Shown: positions 15,546-25,403, counted from the stretch's first letter. The stretch: 64,000 nucleotides of DNA from G965267425 sp965267425 (GCA_965267425.1 OZ253959.1:1-64000); one strand, 5' to 3'. A program made the numbers and translations. Notes: generated from the letters alone by a model not told the origin.

Positions 15546-18500
15546 TCACCGAGTAATCCGTAATCGCTGTCCTTGCGAATGCGATGAAAATTCCGGCGCA
15601 TACATGCATTGAATTTGAGTAATTCCATTGGAAAATTCACCGGAAATGGTTGCTATCAATCGATATTCGAACACATATGTTCCTTTTCTAAGGTAATCCA
15701 TGAAGAAATCAGTGCCCACATCACTAGTGGATTCATAATAACCCAAGCCGCCTTGAAATTTGTATTGCGACAATACATTTTCTGGTTCAAGTCCGGCGCT
15801 GCGCATATCTTTCATATGAATAAATTCCATATCCCTATCAACGCGAAGTTCAACTCTTACTTTGATTTTGTCCCCCACTTTTACCATGTCATTTTGATCA
15901 ATTGGTTTTAACGTAACTCCATTGTTTCCAATGGTTTCAACAAATAATTTTTTGGACAATGATAAGGGGGTTTCGTGAGATGTGATATTATCCAATTCTT
16001 CAAAGTACTGCCAGTAAACACTTCCCCATGCAATACCATCATCGTGTTTAACCACTTTTACGTCGCCCATTTCAGGTAATACTTCTGTGCTATTCCATTT
16101 CTTTTTAACATATCCGGTTCCAGATTCGGTATTGTGCTTTTCCGTATCCAAAACAACTTTCTTTCCAAGTTGTACTTCCAAATGTCCCTTTTCAAATAAC
16201 CAATTTCTACCTCTATTTAGCAGCGCATAACAGGCCTCAACAGTTGAGCGACTATTTCCCCAATGTTGGGTTTGTTTTTGTTTGATCAGCCAAATCTGCA
16301 TTTCTTCAACACTGGCCGAATCATTGGCGACTTCATCAAAAGCTTCAATCAACATGGCCTGTGTTTCAATGGGTGCCTGATACCACCAATAACCTCGATC
16401 GGATTTCCAATACATCCCCATTTCTTCATTGGTCAGTGCATGTTCCTTCAACGATTCAATGATGCCATTTGCGGTACTTTTTTTACCATTTCGTTGAAGG
16501 ATTAACGCGGACATTCCCTGAACATATTTGTTGTTCCTCAGCCAATACTTCTCACATTGATTTAAGAAGTAATCATAGGCCTCTTTGTTCTTTCTGTCTA
16601 ATTCCATTTCGAGATAAAAACTCCGAGCATAGAGATATAATATCTCTTGCGAAGAAATCTGTCGGTCCTCGATATTTTTACTGTGTGTTTTTAACCATTC
16701 ATACCGCTCTCTTATCCTGTTGTCCATATAAGACACAGCGGATTGAACCATTTGTGTATATCTATTGTTTTGTTTGACCGTTAGAGCGTTCAAATGATCC
16801 AATTTGCCCAAGCCAGCCATGATTCGATAGGTTACTGATGGATTGTCTGGCATTCCTTCACACCATGACCAACCGCCATTGGAATATTGCAGATCTGCCA
16901 GCTTGCTAAACGATGATCTCAATTGTTGAGTCATGCTATTTACCTGAAACAGTAGCGCTATTTTCCTTTTTTGTTCTGATTCATTTTTAGCCGTTAACAA
17001 CCAAGGTGTTTCTTTTAATAATATGGATTTTAACTCCTGATTCTTTTCCAAATTCGACAACAATGCATCCGGCTCAAAATTTTGCCATTTTTCAAACACT
17101 TGCTTTATGGCAGGATTGGAATTGGCAATATACGTTGCCAAAGAATTGGCATAAAATCTCCCAAAAATTGACTCCGCATTGGGATACGGATATTCATTCA
17201 AATATGGCAATGCCTGAACCACATACCACGCGGGATTCCCTGTGACTTCAAGTGTCAACGCATGATGCTTGAGGGTGCTTGATGTGCTGGATTCCTGTAA
17301 TTTTTTGAAAGATTGATTGACCCTGGACTTTCCTCGAATGTGAAAAGGCATACTTTCCGTCACCAACATCCTGTTAGAAAGAACAGGAATAATTTTTCGT
17401 TCTGCATCCTTATGTTTCTCAGTGCTTGCCCAACATGTGTATTCCAAGAGGGCTAAAGAATCTGGAATAAATACTTCCCATGAAACTTCATAGTTGCTTT
17501 GTGCATCTATCTGAACTTGTTTGGTTTCTGTTTCAAGTGACACGATGTCATTGCCTGTTTGCGCATTTTTCAAAATCAACCCGGCCTCAACTTGAATTGA
17601 TGAATCCAATAAGTTGTTGATTTTAGCAGAAAATGTGACTCTATCACCTTCTCGAACAAACCGCGGTGCATTGGCTTCAATCATGAGGTCCTTTTTGGTG
17701 ACCAAATGAGATTCGATGTATCCAAATTTTAAATCTGGTGTATGGGCTAACCCCATCATTTTCCACTTGGTCAAGGATTCAGGAATATCAAAACTCACTT
17801 CTACTTCTCCATTTTTTTCGGAGTATAATTGAGGATAAAAGAATGCCGTTTCATTAAAATTTGTTCGAGCCTCCATATTTTTGGCTTCATTATCATTGGT
17901 CTTGTCTTGTGGTGTCACAGGTGCCGTGGCAGCACGATTGGCTTGAACGTTTACTTCGGCCATCTCTTCAGAAATTTCCGCATCCATAGACATGATTCCA
18001 TCTTCCATCCCTCCACTCATTGATTTGACTGCATATCCATGATCTGCATACCTTGTAAAAGATGGAAATCCAAACCAATTTAATCTATCCATACGCCTGT
18101 ATGGAACGTTTACTCTTTTGTTCCAATCATGTTGAAACCAATTGTAATTGGCTATTCGGAAAAATCCATTGTCATTCCATGTATTTCTGCTGGAATAAAA
18201 TCGTCGAACATTATAACTCCATGTATGAGGTAAAAACGACTCCAATGAAGCATCGTATAATGTTGCAATCATCTCTGCCACAGCTGGATTATCTTTTGGC
18301 CCACGGACAGAAATACTCCATTTTTCTGCTGTTCCGGGTTCAAGGACATCTCTGAAAGAGGTAAACTTCAGCTTCAATTCTTTATTGGTATAAGGAACGA
18401 CTATCGTATGATTTTCATTGTACCGTCTGTTGTGCAACACACTTGAAAACTGCACACTAAAATTCCCTCGGTATTCTTCTTTAATTGGAATGTCAATAAA

Positions 18501-21500
18501 CTGAATCCCTTTGTTCAGGGGAATCCATTTTTTTATGATGCTGGAATCTTTGTGCAATACTTGCATCAATACATTTATTTTGGAAAAAGAGCCCAGGATG
18601 AACTTTGCTTGCTCACCGGGTTCTCCATTGGTTTTGATTGGCCAGACATAAAGTGCTTCATTTCCTGGCACTTTTTTCATTTTTAATGAAGTAAAACGAA
18701 CTATTTTTTTGGCCGTTACTTCTTCTCCGAAAATATCTTTACTGGTGGCAGTGAATAAATAATATCCCACATCAAAATCCTTGTTCTGTCCCAGTTGAAT
18801 TCCTGATGTGTCACCACTATCAAATTCGGAATCCAAGACCTGTTTTTCTACAGACCAGTTGTATTGATTGTTTTCTTCACGGTAAACTGCATGAGGAAAT
18901 TTTTCCAAGAATTCTTTTTCATTGATGTCAAATTGATCAGGGGCACCCCATAATCGTTGGTTGATGATGCGATCGGGGTTAGCTAACTTTTCAATTTTTA
19001 CTTTACCTTCAATTTGCTGCGGTTGCCCGGACAAATTTGTGGCTTGAATAAAAAACGCCTTTTTTTCGTCCAAATTCACATTATCAGGAACTTCAATATT
19101 CAGATTGAGAGCTTTACTACCCACATTCACAGAAGTATTGGCTGTATGTGTTTCTCCTGTAATGTCGGTAACTGAAGCACCCACCTGATAATTGTAATAT
19201 GCGTGTTCATTGGGCAACGCATCTGAAATCGCTTTGAAGTCAATATGAAATTTTCCGTTGTTATCCGTTACAACTATACCATTGATTATTTCTTTCGTCT
19301 CAGAAGTAGGCATCCATGGATAAAAATACCTGCACCAATATGGAAAATTCATGGTGCGGGTTACTCTGAATTGTACCTTGGCATCTTGCAATGGAATTCC
19401 GGCGTAAGAAATGGCGGATCCTGTCACTTTCACCTGGCTTCCAAGTTTAAACATCCCTTCAACGGGATTGAAGTTCACCTCAAATTTTGGTCTTTTGTAT
19501 TCTTCAACTTGAACATATTGTTGACCATGACCATCTGTGATATGCATCCGACCTTTTAATAATCCGAACGGGATAGTGAATGATCCTGAAAACGAACCAT
19601 ATTCATTGGTTTTCAGGGATAATTTTGAAATTTCCTGATGGTTCACATCATAAAATGTCACCTGAACATCTTCATTATCCGCGGCAACAGGGTTCTTTTC
19701 AAGCGATTTGTATCGGATTCCTTTGAAATAAATAATTTGACCGGGTCTATAAATTGCTCTATCCGTAAAAAATAACGTGCGCCTTTCATTTGGGTTGTAT
19801 CTTCTTTCCCTTCTCGGATAACTATGATAGTTGTTGGTTAGATCTATGTAATCATTGTCCTTGTTGAGTTTTACTCTGAAATTACTTCCCCTGTTGTCGG
19901 ACTTTATAAAAAAGAACCCGTTGTTATCCGTTTTTTCTGTTTTGATAATTTTTGTCTTATTCGTTCGAGTCTTATAGTCGTATTCTACCCGATATATAGT
20001 GGCTTTGACATTTGACAGAGGTTCTCCGGTCTCTCGATGCAATACATAAAAATCCAAGTTGCCATTGATTTTGCGACGATGAATCATAGACATATTACTT
20101 GACCACAATTCACTGCAACTGATGGCATTGCTTATTTTTCCAAAATCTTCTTTATTGGAAATCAGGATAACATATCTTCCCAGGGGCAACGCCGGAATTT
20201 CTTTCTCAACACTATGAGACCTATAATCTCCTTCATTTTTGACTGAAGTTTGCCATGAATTAATCGGATCAAGATTTAGATGATCCTGTAAAAAATCTTT
20301 ACTTCCAACGCGTGCTCCCATTTCTTCCCATTTTTTACTGAAAGGCACAATCCTGAAATATATTTTTGACAAATTGCGGTGTTGTACACGGATTAATGCT
20401 GGCTTATTAGGAATTAGCACATATTCCGATTGAAGTAATAATTCTTTCGATTCAATTTGGCTGAGCAATTGCTCACACAATTTGGCTCCGTGACTATCTG
20501 GGTATTCTTTTATGACTTGCTTACATATATTATACGCCTCGACACTTGATGTGCCAAGCTCTTCATTTCCGTCTTGTTCATGGTTAAATAAAGCTATCTC
20601 ATATTTGGCCTCGGCCGAAGCATCATGCTCCTTGTAAGCCTCAAATAGTTCACGTAATCCTGCCAAATACAACGAATCTCTCCTAAGGTGAAACGTTTTT
20701 GAACGAACATATTTAAGTCTGTTAATGGACCAATGAATCAATGCACTTGCGTTGGTGTCATTCAAATGATGTCTCGTTAGCTGCACATAGATTTTCATGG
20801 CATTGAATTCTGAAGAATTCTCATCAGTGCTTACATAGTTAACTTTTGCAAATTCACTTGGCGGCAAGAAGTCTTGTTCCTCGAAAAGCTGAAATTCTTC
20901 AATTGGCCTATTAATTCGCGACCGTCCGTTTTTATAAAATCCCAAAGCCCGGTGAGCTAAAAAATCATGCAGCGTCGGGTGAAAGATGCTACCATGGCTT
21001 CCTTTTATAAGGATGTTGTCATATTTTTCCAGTGAGGTAGATTGTAAGATGGAAGGGTTTTTAAGTGCCTTGTTGTGCAATGAAACCACATGTTCCAAGA
21101 TTTGATCAATTGACCAGGTATCTATGTCATCGCTTTTGTTTCCCTGTATGGTTGTTCTATTGGCAAAACGCCAGGCATTATTATTGTAGTGATCCCAATA
21201 CAATTCTGCAAGCAAACTATAATATATGTTTCTGGTAGGGGCTTCTGACTTACCTGTTTCCTCTTCAAGTCTGCGAATGGCTTGCACCAGTCCATTTTCA
21301 TTGCGAATACTCAAGTACTTGATCAAGTACATCACTGTTTTAATCTTTTCAGCTCCGTCTTTCTCGTACGTAATTCTGGCGTAATATTCATTTAATACGT
21401 CCTCCGCTGATTTGATAAGTCCCTTATTATCTAATGAATCAATTTTATGCCAAAGGGTGGAGTCCGATGCAAGTTTGGTGGGAAATGTGCTTTTCATTGG

Positions 21501-21578
21501 AAACGTATTTGCCGAATCCATTGTGACAAACGACATTACTGCTCCCAGGGTAATTATTAGTGCGACTGCCTTTCTCAT
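15546..21578 (-). CDS. Alpha-2-macroglobulin family protein, thioester motif lost
   Basis: 2010 residues with an N-terminal signal peptide (about 1-22). The first 500 residues are helical and repeat-like. The MG2 motif TDRAIYRPGQIIYFKG lies near residue 605; the A2M signature (NFNETAFFYPQLYSEKNGEV, then PESLTKWKMMGLAHT) is near 1240-1290, preceded by a charged low-complexity stretch (about 1185-1237) resembling a bait or linker region. The thioester-domain helix YPYPNAESIFGRFYANSLA aligns with the family's YPYxCxEQ segment, but Asn1467 replaces the thioester Cys and Ser1470 the Gln. Family members are envelope protease traps; without the thioester this one cannot cross-link a protease covalently. 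It stands alone, divergent from the sigma factor gene. Confidence 0.88.
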   Translation of the reverse strand: MRKAVALIITLGAVMSFVTMDSANTFPMKSTFPTKLASDSTLWHKIDSLDNKGLIKSAEDVLNEYYARITYEKDGAEKIKTVMYLIKYLSIRNENGLVQAIRRLEEETGKSEAPTRNIYYSLLAELYWDHYNNNAWRFANRTTIQGNKSDDIDTWSIDQILEHVVSLHNKALKNPSILQSTSLEKYDNILIKGSHGSIFHPTLHDFLAHRALGFYKNGRSRINRPIEEFQLFEEQDFLPPSEFAKVNYVSTDENSSEFNAMKIYVQLTRHHLNDTNASALIHWSINRLKYVRSKTFHLRRDSLYLAGLRELFEAYKEHDASAEAKYEIALFNHEQDGNEELGTSSVEAYNICKQVIKEYPDSHGAKLCEQLLSQIESKELLLQSEYVLIPNKPALIRVQHRNLSKIYFRIVPFSKKWEEMGARVGSKDFLQDHLNLDPINSWQTSVKNEGDYRSHSVEKEIPALPLGRYVILISNKEDFGKISNAISCSELWSSNMSMIHRRKINGNLDFYVLHRETGEPLSNVKATIYRVEYDYKTRTNKTKIIKTEKTDNNGFFFIKSDNRGSNFRVKLNKDNDYIDLTNNYHSYPRRERRYNPNERRTLFFTDRAIYRPGQIIYFKGIRYKSLEKNPVAADNEDVQVTFYDVNHQEISKLSLKTNEYGSFSGSFTIPFGLLKGRMHITDGHGQQYVQVEEYKRPKFEVNFNPVEGMFKLGSQVKVTGSAISYAGIPLQDAKVQFRVTRTMNFPYWCRYFYPWMPTSETKEIINGIVVTDNNGKFHIDFKAISDALPNEHAYYNYQVGASVTDITGETHTANTSVNVGSKALNLNIEVPDNVNLDEKKAFFIQATNLSGQPQQIEGKVKIEKLANPDRIINQRLWGAPDQFDINEKEFLEKFPHAVYREENNQYNWSVEKQVLDSEFDSGDTSGIQLGQNKDFDVGYYLFTATSKDIFGEEVTAKKIVRFTSLKMKKVPGNEALYVWPIKTNGEPGEQAKFILGSFSKINVLMQVLHKDSSIIKKWIPLNKGIQFIDIPIKEEYRGNFSVQFSSVLHNRRYNENHTIVVPYTNKELKLKFTSFRDVLEPGTAEKWSISVRGPKDNPAVAEMIATLYDASLESFLPHTWSYNVRRFYSSRNTWNDNGFFRIANYNWFQHDWNKRVNVPYRRMDRLNWFGFPSFTRYADHGYAVKSMSGGMEDGIMSMDAEISEEMAEVNVQANRAATAPVTPQDKTNDNEAKNMEARTNFNETAFFYPQLYSEKNGEVEVSFDIPESLTKWKMMGLAHTPDLKFGYIESHLVTKKDLMIEANAPRFVREGDRVTFSAKINNLLDSSIQVEAGLILKNAQTGNDIVSLETETKQVQIDAQSNYEVSWEVFIPDSLALLEYTCWASTEKHKDAERKIIPVLSNRMLVTESMPFHIRGKSRVNQSFKKLQESSTSSTLKHHALTLEVTGNPAWYVVQALPYLNEYPYPNAESIFGRFYANSLATYIANSNPAIKQVFEKWQNFEPDALLSNLEKNQELKSILLKETPWLLTAKNESEQKRKIALLFQVNSMTQQLRSSFSKLADLQYSNGGWSWCEGMPDNPSVTYRIMAGLGKLDHLNALTVKQNNRYTQMVQSAVSYMDNRIRERYEWLKTHSKNIEDRQISSQEILYLYARSFYLEMELDRKNKEAYDYFLNQCEKYWLRNNKYVQGMSALILQRNGKKSTANGIIESLKEHALTNEEMGMYWKSDRGYWWYQAPIETQAMLIEAFDEVANDSASVEEMQIWLIKQKQTQHWGNSRSTVEACYALLNRGRNWLFEKGHLEVQLGKKVVLDTEKHNTESGTGYVKKKWNSTEVLPEMGDVKVVKHDDGIAWGSVYWQYFEELDNITSHETPLSLSKKLFVETIGNNGVTLKPIDQNDMVKVGDKIKVRVELRVDRDMEFIHMKDMRSAGLEPENVLSQYKFQGGLGYYESTSDVGTDFFMDYLRKGTYVFEYRLIATISGEFSNGITQIQCMYAPEFSSHSQGQRLRITR

Positions 21579-21602
21579 TCCTATCGTTTAGGGGTATTAA
21601 AA

Positions 21603-21610
21603 CAAATATA
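21603..21610 (-). promoter_or_regulatory. -7 box candidate for the alpha-2-macroglobulin gene
   Basis: TATATTTG on the minus strand is a perfect TAnnTTTG box, 25 bases before the ATG at 21578. At N19 upstream the triplet is ATG rather than TTG, so the -33 element is imperfect. Confidence 0.4.
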
Positions 21611-21673
21611 ATGCCAATAAGTTATGACGCATTCACTGCCTCGTATGAATATTTTTCTACTTTCATGTAACTT

Positions 21674-21702
21674 TTTGAATGGGTAAAGCGACTTTACTTT
21701 TT
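21674..21702 (+). promoter_or_regulatory. Weak promoter candidate for the ECF sigma operon
   Basis: TTTG at 21674-21677 and TACTTTTT at 21695-21702 are separated by 17 bases, two shorter than usual, with one mismatch in the -7 box. The start codon follows 38 bases later, and the leader carries two TTCGAA hexamers (around 21711 and 21727). An ECF-dependent promoter of unknown consensus is equally possible. Confidence 0.3.
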
Positions 21703-21740
21703 ACAGGACATTCGAAGTTTCTTTTTCGAAACGGAAGACC

Positions 21741-22280
21741 ATGACTGAATTACTAAAAGGAGATAGCAGCAAACAACAAGCTTTTTTAAAGCTTTATGAG
21801 CCCATTCACGAAAATTTTGTGAGATTTTGTCAGGCTCGGGTTGGCGATACTGAGCTTGCAAAGGACCTCATAAACGACACGATCCTTATAGCCTTTGAGA
21901 AGTTCGAATCGATTCGCAATTATAATGCGTTTCTATATTTTCTGTTTGGCATTGCTCGTCGACTTCTAAGTAATAGCAGAAGGCGTAATAAGTTTTGGGG
22001 GGAATACGACGAAACGACGGCTGAGCGATACGAATCGGCCGTCGAAAGTCCTGATTCTCATGCCGATGCTTCTTTTCTTTACCAAGCTTTGGACCAATTA
22101 CCTGAAGAACAGAAAGAAGCACTGATACTATTTGAAATTTCCGGGTTTTCATTGAAAGAAATCCAGGAGATACAACAAGGGAGCTTATCAGCTGTTAAAG
22201 CGCGAATTGCAAGAGGTCGCAGAAAGTTAGCGGATCTTTTGCGCGATAAGGAAACCGAGATTTTTGTAAAAGCAGGATAA
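21741..22280 (+). CDS. RNA polymerase ECF-type sigma-70 factor
   Basis: 179 residues. Region 2 covers about residues 25-90 (ELAKDLINDTILIAFEKFES and FLYFLFGIARRLLSNSRRRN, the core-binding and -10 recognition helices), and region 4 about 110-165 (LPEEQKEALILFEISGFSLKEIQEI and AVKARIARGRRKLADLL as helix-turn-helix). No extra C-terminal domain is present. It is followed after 5 bases by a single-pass membrane protein gene, an arrangement typical for a sigma factor and its membrane-bound partner. The regulon is unknown; the divergent neighbour is the alpha-2-macroglobulin gene. Confidence 0.92.
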   Translation: MTELLKGDSSKQQAFLKLYEPIHENFVRFCQARVGDTELAKDLINDTILIAFEKFESIRNYNAFLYFLFGIARRLLSNSRRRNKFWGEYDETTAERYESAVESPDSHADASFLYQALDQLPEEQKEALILFEISGFSLKEIQEIQQGSLSAVKARIARGRRKLADLLRDKETEIFVKAG

Positions 22281-22285
22281 CTATA

Positions 22286-23281
22286 ATGAGAACAGATAAC
22301 GACATATTAAGCCAATACTTCGAAGCTGCAAGGAGCCAAGAGCCCGTTGTTTCCTTTGCCGAAGTACAAGCCATGGTGAGCATGGCATCGGCTTCCGAAT
22401 ATTCTGACTCTTTTAATAAGAGCCAGGCACATTCGTTTAGCCGATGGGTAACTTTTTACCGAAACACAATTAAGTCGAGAAATACTATGGTATTTATTGG
22501 CGTGGTTGTGGGGGCAATCATATCCATGTTTTATCTGTTCAACAAGATAAAATATGCTGAGGAGCCGGGCACTCCGAAAACACAGACAACGGTTGTTGTT
22601 CCTGAAACAGGGGAGAACAGCAGTAACGAAAGCACTCCTGAAATAAGTGAAGAAGTTTCAGCGAGCGAAACAATACAACAAATTGAAGAAGACGCAAATA
22701 GGGAAGAGTTAGATGATGCACCAACAGAAAACTCTCAAAGTACTGTCACTTCAACTGAAAACCAAAACTTAGACCAGGAAACCGAGCAAGTGGTTGTGGA
22801 TCAAAAGACTACTGAGGTGGATGATGCGGCTTTAAAAGTGAATGCCTCTGAAGAAGTAAAAAGCAGTGAAGTGGTCGTAGAAAAACCAACCGAGAAAGAT
22901 GAACAACTCTCTGTAAAATCAACCACTCCAGCAAAAAACACAGCACCTAAAAACACTTGGAAAACAGGTAGCACTAGAATGACATTACCTGCAAAGGCAT
23001 CTCAATCCAGGGTTAATCTATTTGTCAAGAAACTTCAAAAATCTGGCATTGATTTGAAATTTGGGACGCTTAAATTTAAGGATGGAAAAATTGATAGAAT
23101 TCAAGGAACCATGGAGTGTGCCACTGCAGGTGCGCGATTCAGATCAGATGAAATGGATTCCTTAACTGTAACATGGAAAAATATTCGCTATTCACATGAT
23201 CCACAAAACGTGGACTTGAGAATACACAGCAAAATGACGAGAAAGTCAACGACTTCTGTGGAAATTTGGGAAATTGAATAA
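22286..23281 (+). CDS. Single-pass membrane protein, candidate anti-sigma partner
   Basis: 331 residues, not a recognised family. Residues 1-66 are cytoplasmic and contain a helix typical of sigma partners in Bacteroidota (ILSQYFEAARSQEPVVSFAEV). One membrane span lies at about 67-86 (VFIGVVVGAIISMFYLF). Residues 90-235 form a long acidic Thr/Glu/Val-rich periplasmic linker, and residues about 245-331 a compact beta-rich domain (SGIDLKFGTLKFKDGKIDRI). The topology and the 5-base spacing from the sigma gene support an anti-sigma or sensor function, but no ZAS/RskA zinc motif is visible. The gene ends inside a terminator stem. Confidence 0.7.
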   Translation: MRTDNDILSQYFEAARSQEPVVSFAEVQAMVSMASASEYSDSFNKSQAHSFSRWVTFYRNTIKSRNTMVFIGVVVGAIISMFYLFNKIKYAEEPGTPKTQTTVVVPETGENSSNESTPEISEEVSASETIQQIEEDANREELDDAPTENSQSTVTSTENQNLDQETEQVVVDQKTTEVDDAALKVNASEEVKSSEVVVEKPTEKDEQLSVKSTTPAKNTAPKNTWKTGSTRMTLPAKASQSRVNLFVKKLQKSGIDLKFGTLKFKDGKIDRIQGTMECATAGARFRSDEMDSLTVTWKNIRYSHDPQNVDLRIHSKMTRKSTTSVEIWEIE

Positions 23282-23325
23282 TACTCATTGGCTTGATAGG
23301 GTTCTTTTTCCCAAATTCTTTTTTT
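23263..23325 (+). terminator. Terminator of the sigma-factor operon with left arm in CDS
   Basis: AATTTGGGAAA (23263-23273), the last coding bases, is perfectly complementary over 11 bases to TTTCCCAAATT (23307-23317). The loop is 33 bases and a run of seven T follows (23319-23325). The loop is longer than usual, but the arm and T-tract make intrinsic termination likely. Confidence 0.55.
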
Positions 23326-23429
23326 CTTGAACATTTCATTGTTGAACTGAAAATTCCAGTTTAGTTCTTAAATAATTCTTAAAAAATTGAGTTTCAACGT
23401 ACTCGATGTTATTACAATTGAATTATTTA

Positions 23430-23460
23430 TTGTGTTTTCACTCATTAATGTTTATTTTTA
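23430..23460 (+). promoter_or_regulatory. Promoter candidate for the 638-residue surface protein gene
   Basis: TTG (23430-23432), a 20-base spacer, and TATTTTTA (23453-23460; one mismatch to TAnnTTTG). The predicted start point lies about 20 bases before the TTG start codon. The remainder of 23326-23429 is AT-rich with no other signal. Confidence 0.35.
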
Positions 23461-23486
23461 TGAGAATTTTGTAACACGCAACTTCG

Positions 23487-25403
23487 TTGAGTTGGCTGAG
23501 AACCATAACTGCAGCCCTCCTGCTTTCTGCGTTTGCGCCCAGTGTGAATGCTACCCACATTGTTGGAGGTGAATTGTATTACCAGTACATCGGTAACTGG
23601 AAATACGCGATGTCCCTTGTGGTATATCGCGATTGTGGAGATACAACCAATGCTCCATTTGACAAATTTGCTACCATCTATTTTTACGACACATCAAATG
23701 TGCTTCAAAAATCATTGTCCATTGAGTTTCCCGGTTCGGATACCATTCCACTAACCATCAATAATGACTGTGCTACGTTGCCTGACAATATCTGTTATGA
23801 AATGACGCAGTACGAAGATACCATCACACTTCCACCTATACCCGGAGGTTATTTAGCCACATACCAAAGATGCTGTTGGAACTTATCGGTAACCAATATT
23901 TATAATCCAATAGGTCTTGGTGGTGGTAGCACAGGGTTGGTTGTTACAGCAGAGATTCCAGACAGCTCTGTTGAAAAAGTAAACGGAAATCCCATATTTC
24001 AAGATTTGACACCGCCATACATCTGTTTGGGTATGAGCTTTGAGTTCAATCATGAAGCAGTAGACCATGATGGCGATTCATTGTCTTATGAAATATTTAC
24101 GCCCTTGTATGCTCCACGAACCACTCCAGTCAATCCACCATTTGATCCGGTCACTTACACCAGTGGATATAGTTTGTCCAATGTAATGGGTGGTGATCCG
24201 TTGAGAATTAAAGAAAATACCGGACAAATTTTCGCCCGACCTGACAAGCAGGGTCAATTTGTTTTCGGTGTGAAGGTGAAAGAATACCGTCATGGCAAAT
24301 ACCTAGGATCATCTTCCAGAAGTTATCAGTTGAATGTGGTCAACTGCCCTGATTTGACGTTTTCATACTTTGATGCTCCTGAGTTGCAATGTGGTGATTC
24401 GGTAGTGAAATTTATCAACAGTAGCGTTGGTTCGGAAAATTTTAGGTGGCATTTTGGCGACCCTCTTTATCCCGATAGTATATCAACCGCTCAAGATCCA
24501 ACCCACCATTTTTCAGACACCGGGAAATTCATTATCACGTTAATTGCAAATTCTGATATCGATTCAATTTGCAACGATACAACCTATAAGGAAATAACCA
24601 TATTGCCACCTTTCGATGGTGACTTTGGCCATGAAGATGATTTCTGTACGAACAAGGTGTTTTTTAAAGATAAAACCGTTCCACCAAAAGGGAAAACCAC
24701 TTCCTGGAAATGGAATTTTGGTGACAATAATGTTTCGTATGCTCAAGATCCCACCCATGTTTATGCGAATGTAAATACCTACAATGTGTCATTGATTGTG
24801 GATGGAGACATCGGTTGCTCAGATACCATTGTTAAACAATATACTTCCAGTGTTCGTTTGCTCGATATTCATGCCGGAACTATTAAGAATGAAATATACC
24901 CCAGGGAAGATAGTACGCAATTAACAGCTACTCCTTTTGAAAATTATGATGTTGTATGGTCTCCTTCTTATACACTTGATGATTCCACTTCACCTAATCC
25001 GGTGGCTAAACCGACTGAAACTACAACATACATTGTCACTGCAACCGACGATCGAAATTGTCAAAACAAAGATACGGTTACCATATATGTTTTGGAGTAT
25101 CCATGTGGAGAGGAAATCATTTATGTTCCGAATGCGTTTACACCTAATTCTGATGGAGAAAATGATTTCTTCCGAATCAGAGGTGAACAGTTAACTGAAT
25201 TGTCTGTTGAGGTTTATAATCGATGGGGGCAAAAAGTTTATGCCAGTGATGACATTATGATGCTGTCCGATGAACAACGAGGATGGGATGGCCGATTTAA
25301 TGGCGAATTGCAGAATAGTGGCGTTTACGTGTATGTGGTTAAAGCGCGTTGTCTTGGCGGAACAGAATTCATGAAAAAAGGTAATTTAACATTGATGCGC
25401 TGA
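23487..25403 (+). CDS. PKD-domain surface protein with gliding-motility (T9SS type B) C-terminal domain
   Basis: 638 residues from a TTG start. A signal peptide (LRTITAALLLSAFAPSVNA) leads into a domain beginning THIVGGELYYQYIG and containing GGYLATYQRCCWN, a module seen at the N-terminus of many Bacteroidota gliding-motility-associated proteins. Two PKD-like folds follow (FRWHFGDP, SWKWNFGDNN). The C-terminus (VPNAFTPNSDGENDFFRIRG, VYNRWGQKVY, ending GNLTLMR) is the type B sorting domain that sends proteins through the type IX system to the cell surface. The N-terminal module is paralogous to that of the protein at 39958-42321. The gene's end overlaps the convergent oxidoreductase gene by 18 bases. 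Confidence 0.85.
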   Translation: MSWLRTITAALLLSAFAPSVNATHIVGGELYYQYIGNWKYAMSLVVYRDCGDTTNAPFDKFATIYFYDTSNVLQKSLSIEFPGSDTIPLTINNDCATLPDNICYEMTQYEDTITLPPIPGGYLATYQRCCWNLSVTNIYNPIGLGGGSTGLVVTAEIPDSSVEKVNGNPIFQDLTPPYICLGMSFEFNHEAVDHDGDSLSYEIFTPLYAPRTTPVNPPFDPVTYTSGYSLSNVMGGDPLRIKENTGQIFARPDKQGQFVFGVKVKEYRHGKYLGSSSRSYQLNVVNCPDLTFSYFDAPELQCGDSVVKFINSSVGSENFRWHFGDPLYPDSISTAQDPTHHFSDTGKFIITLIANSDIDSICNDTTYKEITILPPFDGDFGHEDDFCTNKVFFKDKTVPPKGKTTSWKWNFGDNNVSYAQDPTHVYANVNTYNVSLIVDGDIGCSDTIVKQYTSSVRLLDIHAGTIKNEIYPREDSTQLTATPFENYDVVWSPSYTLDDSTSPNPVAKPTETTTYIVTATDDRNCQNKDTVTIYVLEYPCGEEIIYVPNAFTPNSDGENDFFRIRGEQLTELSVEVYNRWGQKVYASDDIMMLSDEQRGWDGRFNGELQNSGVYVYVVKARCLGGTEFMKKGNLTLMR

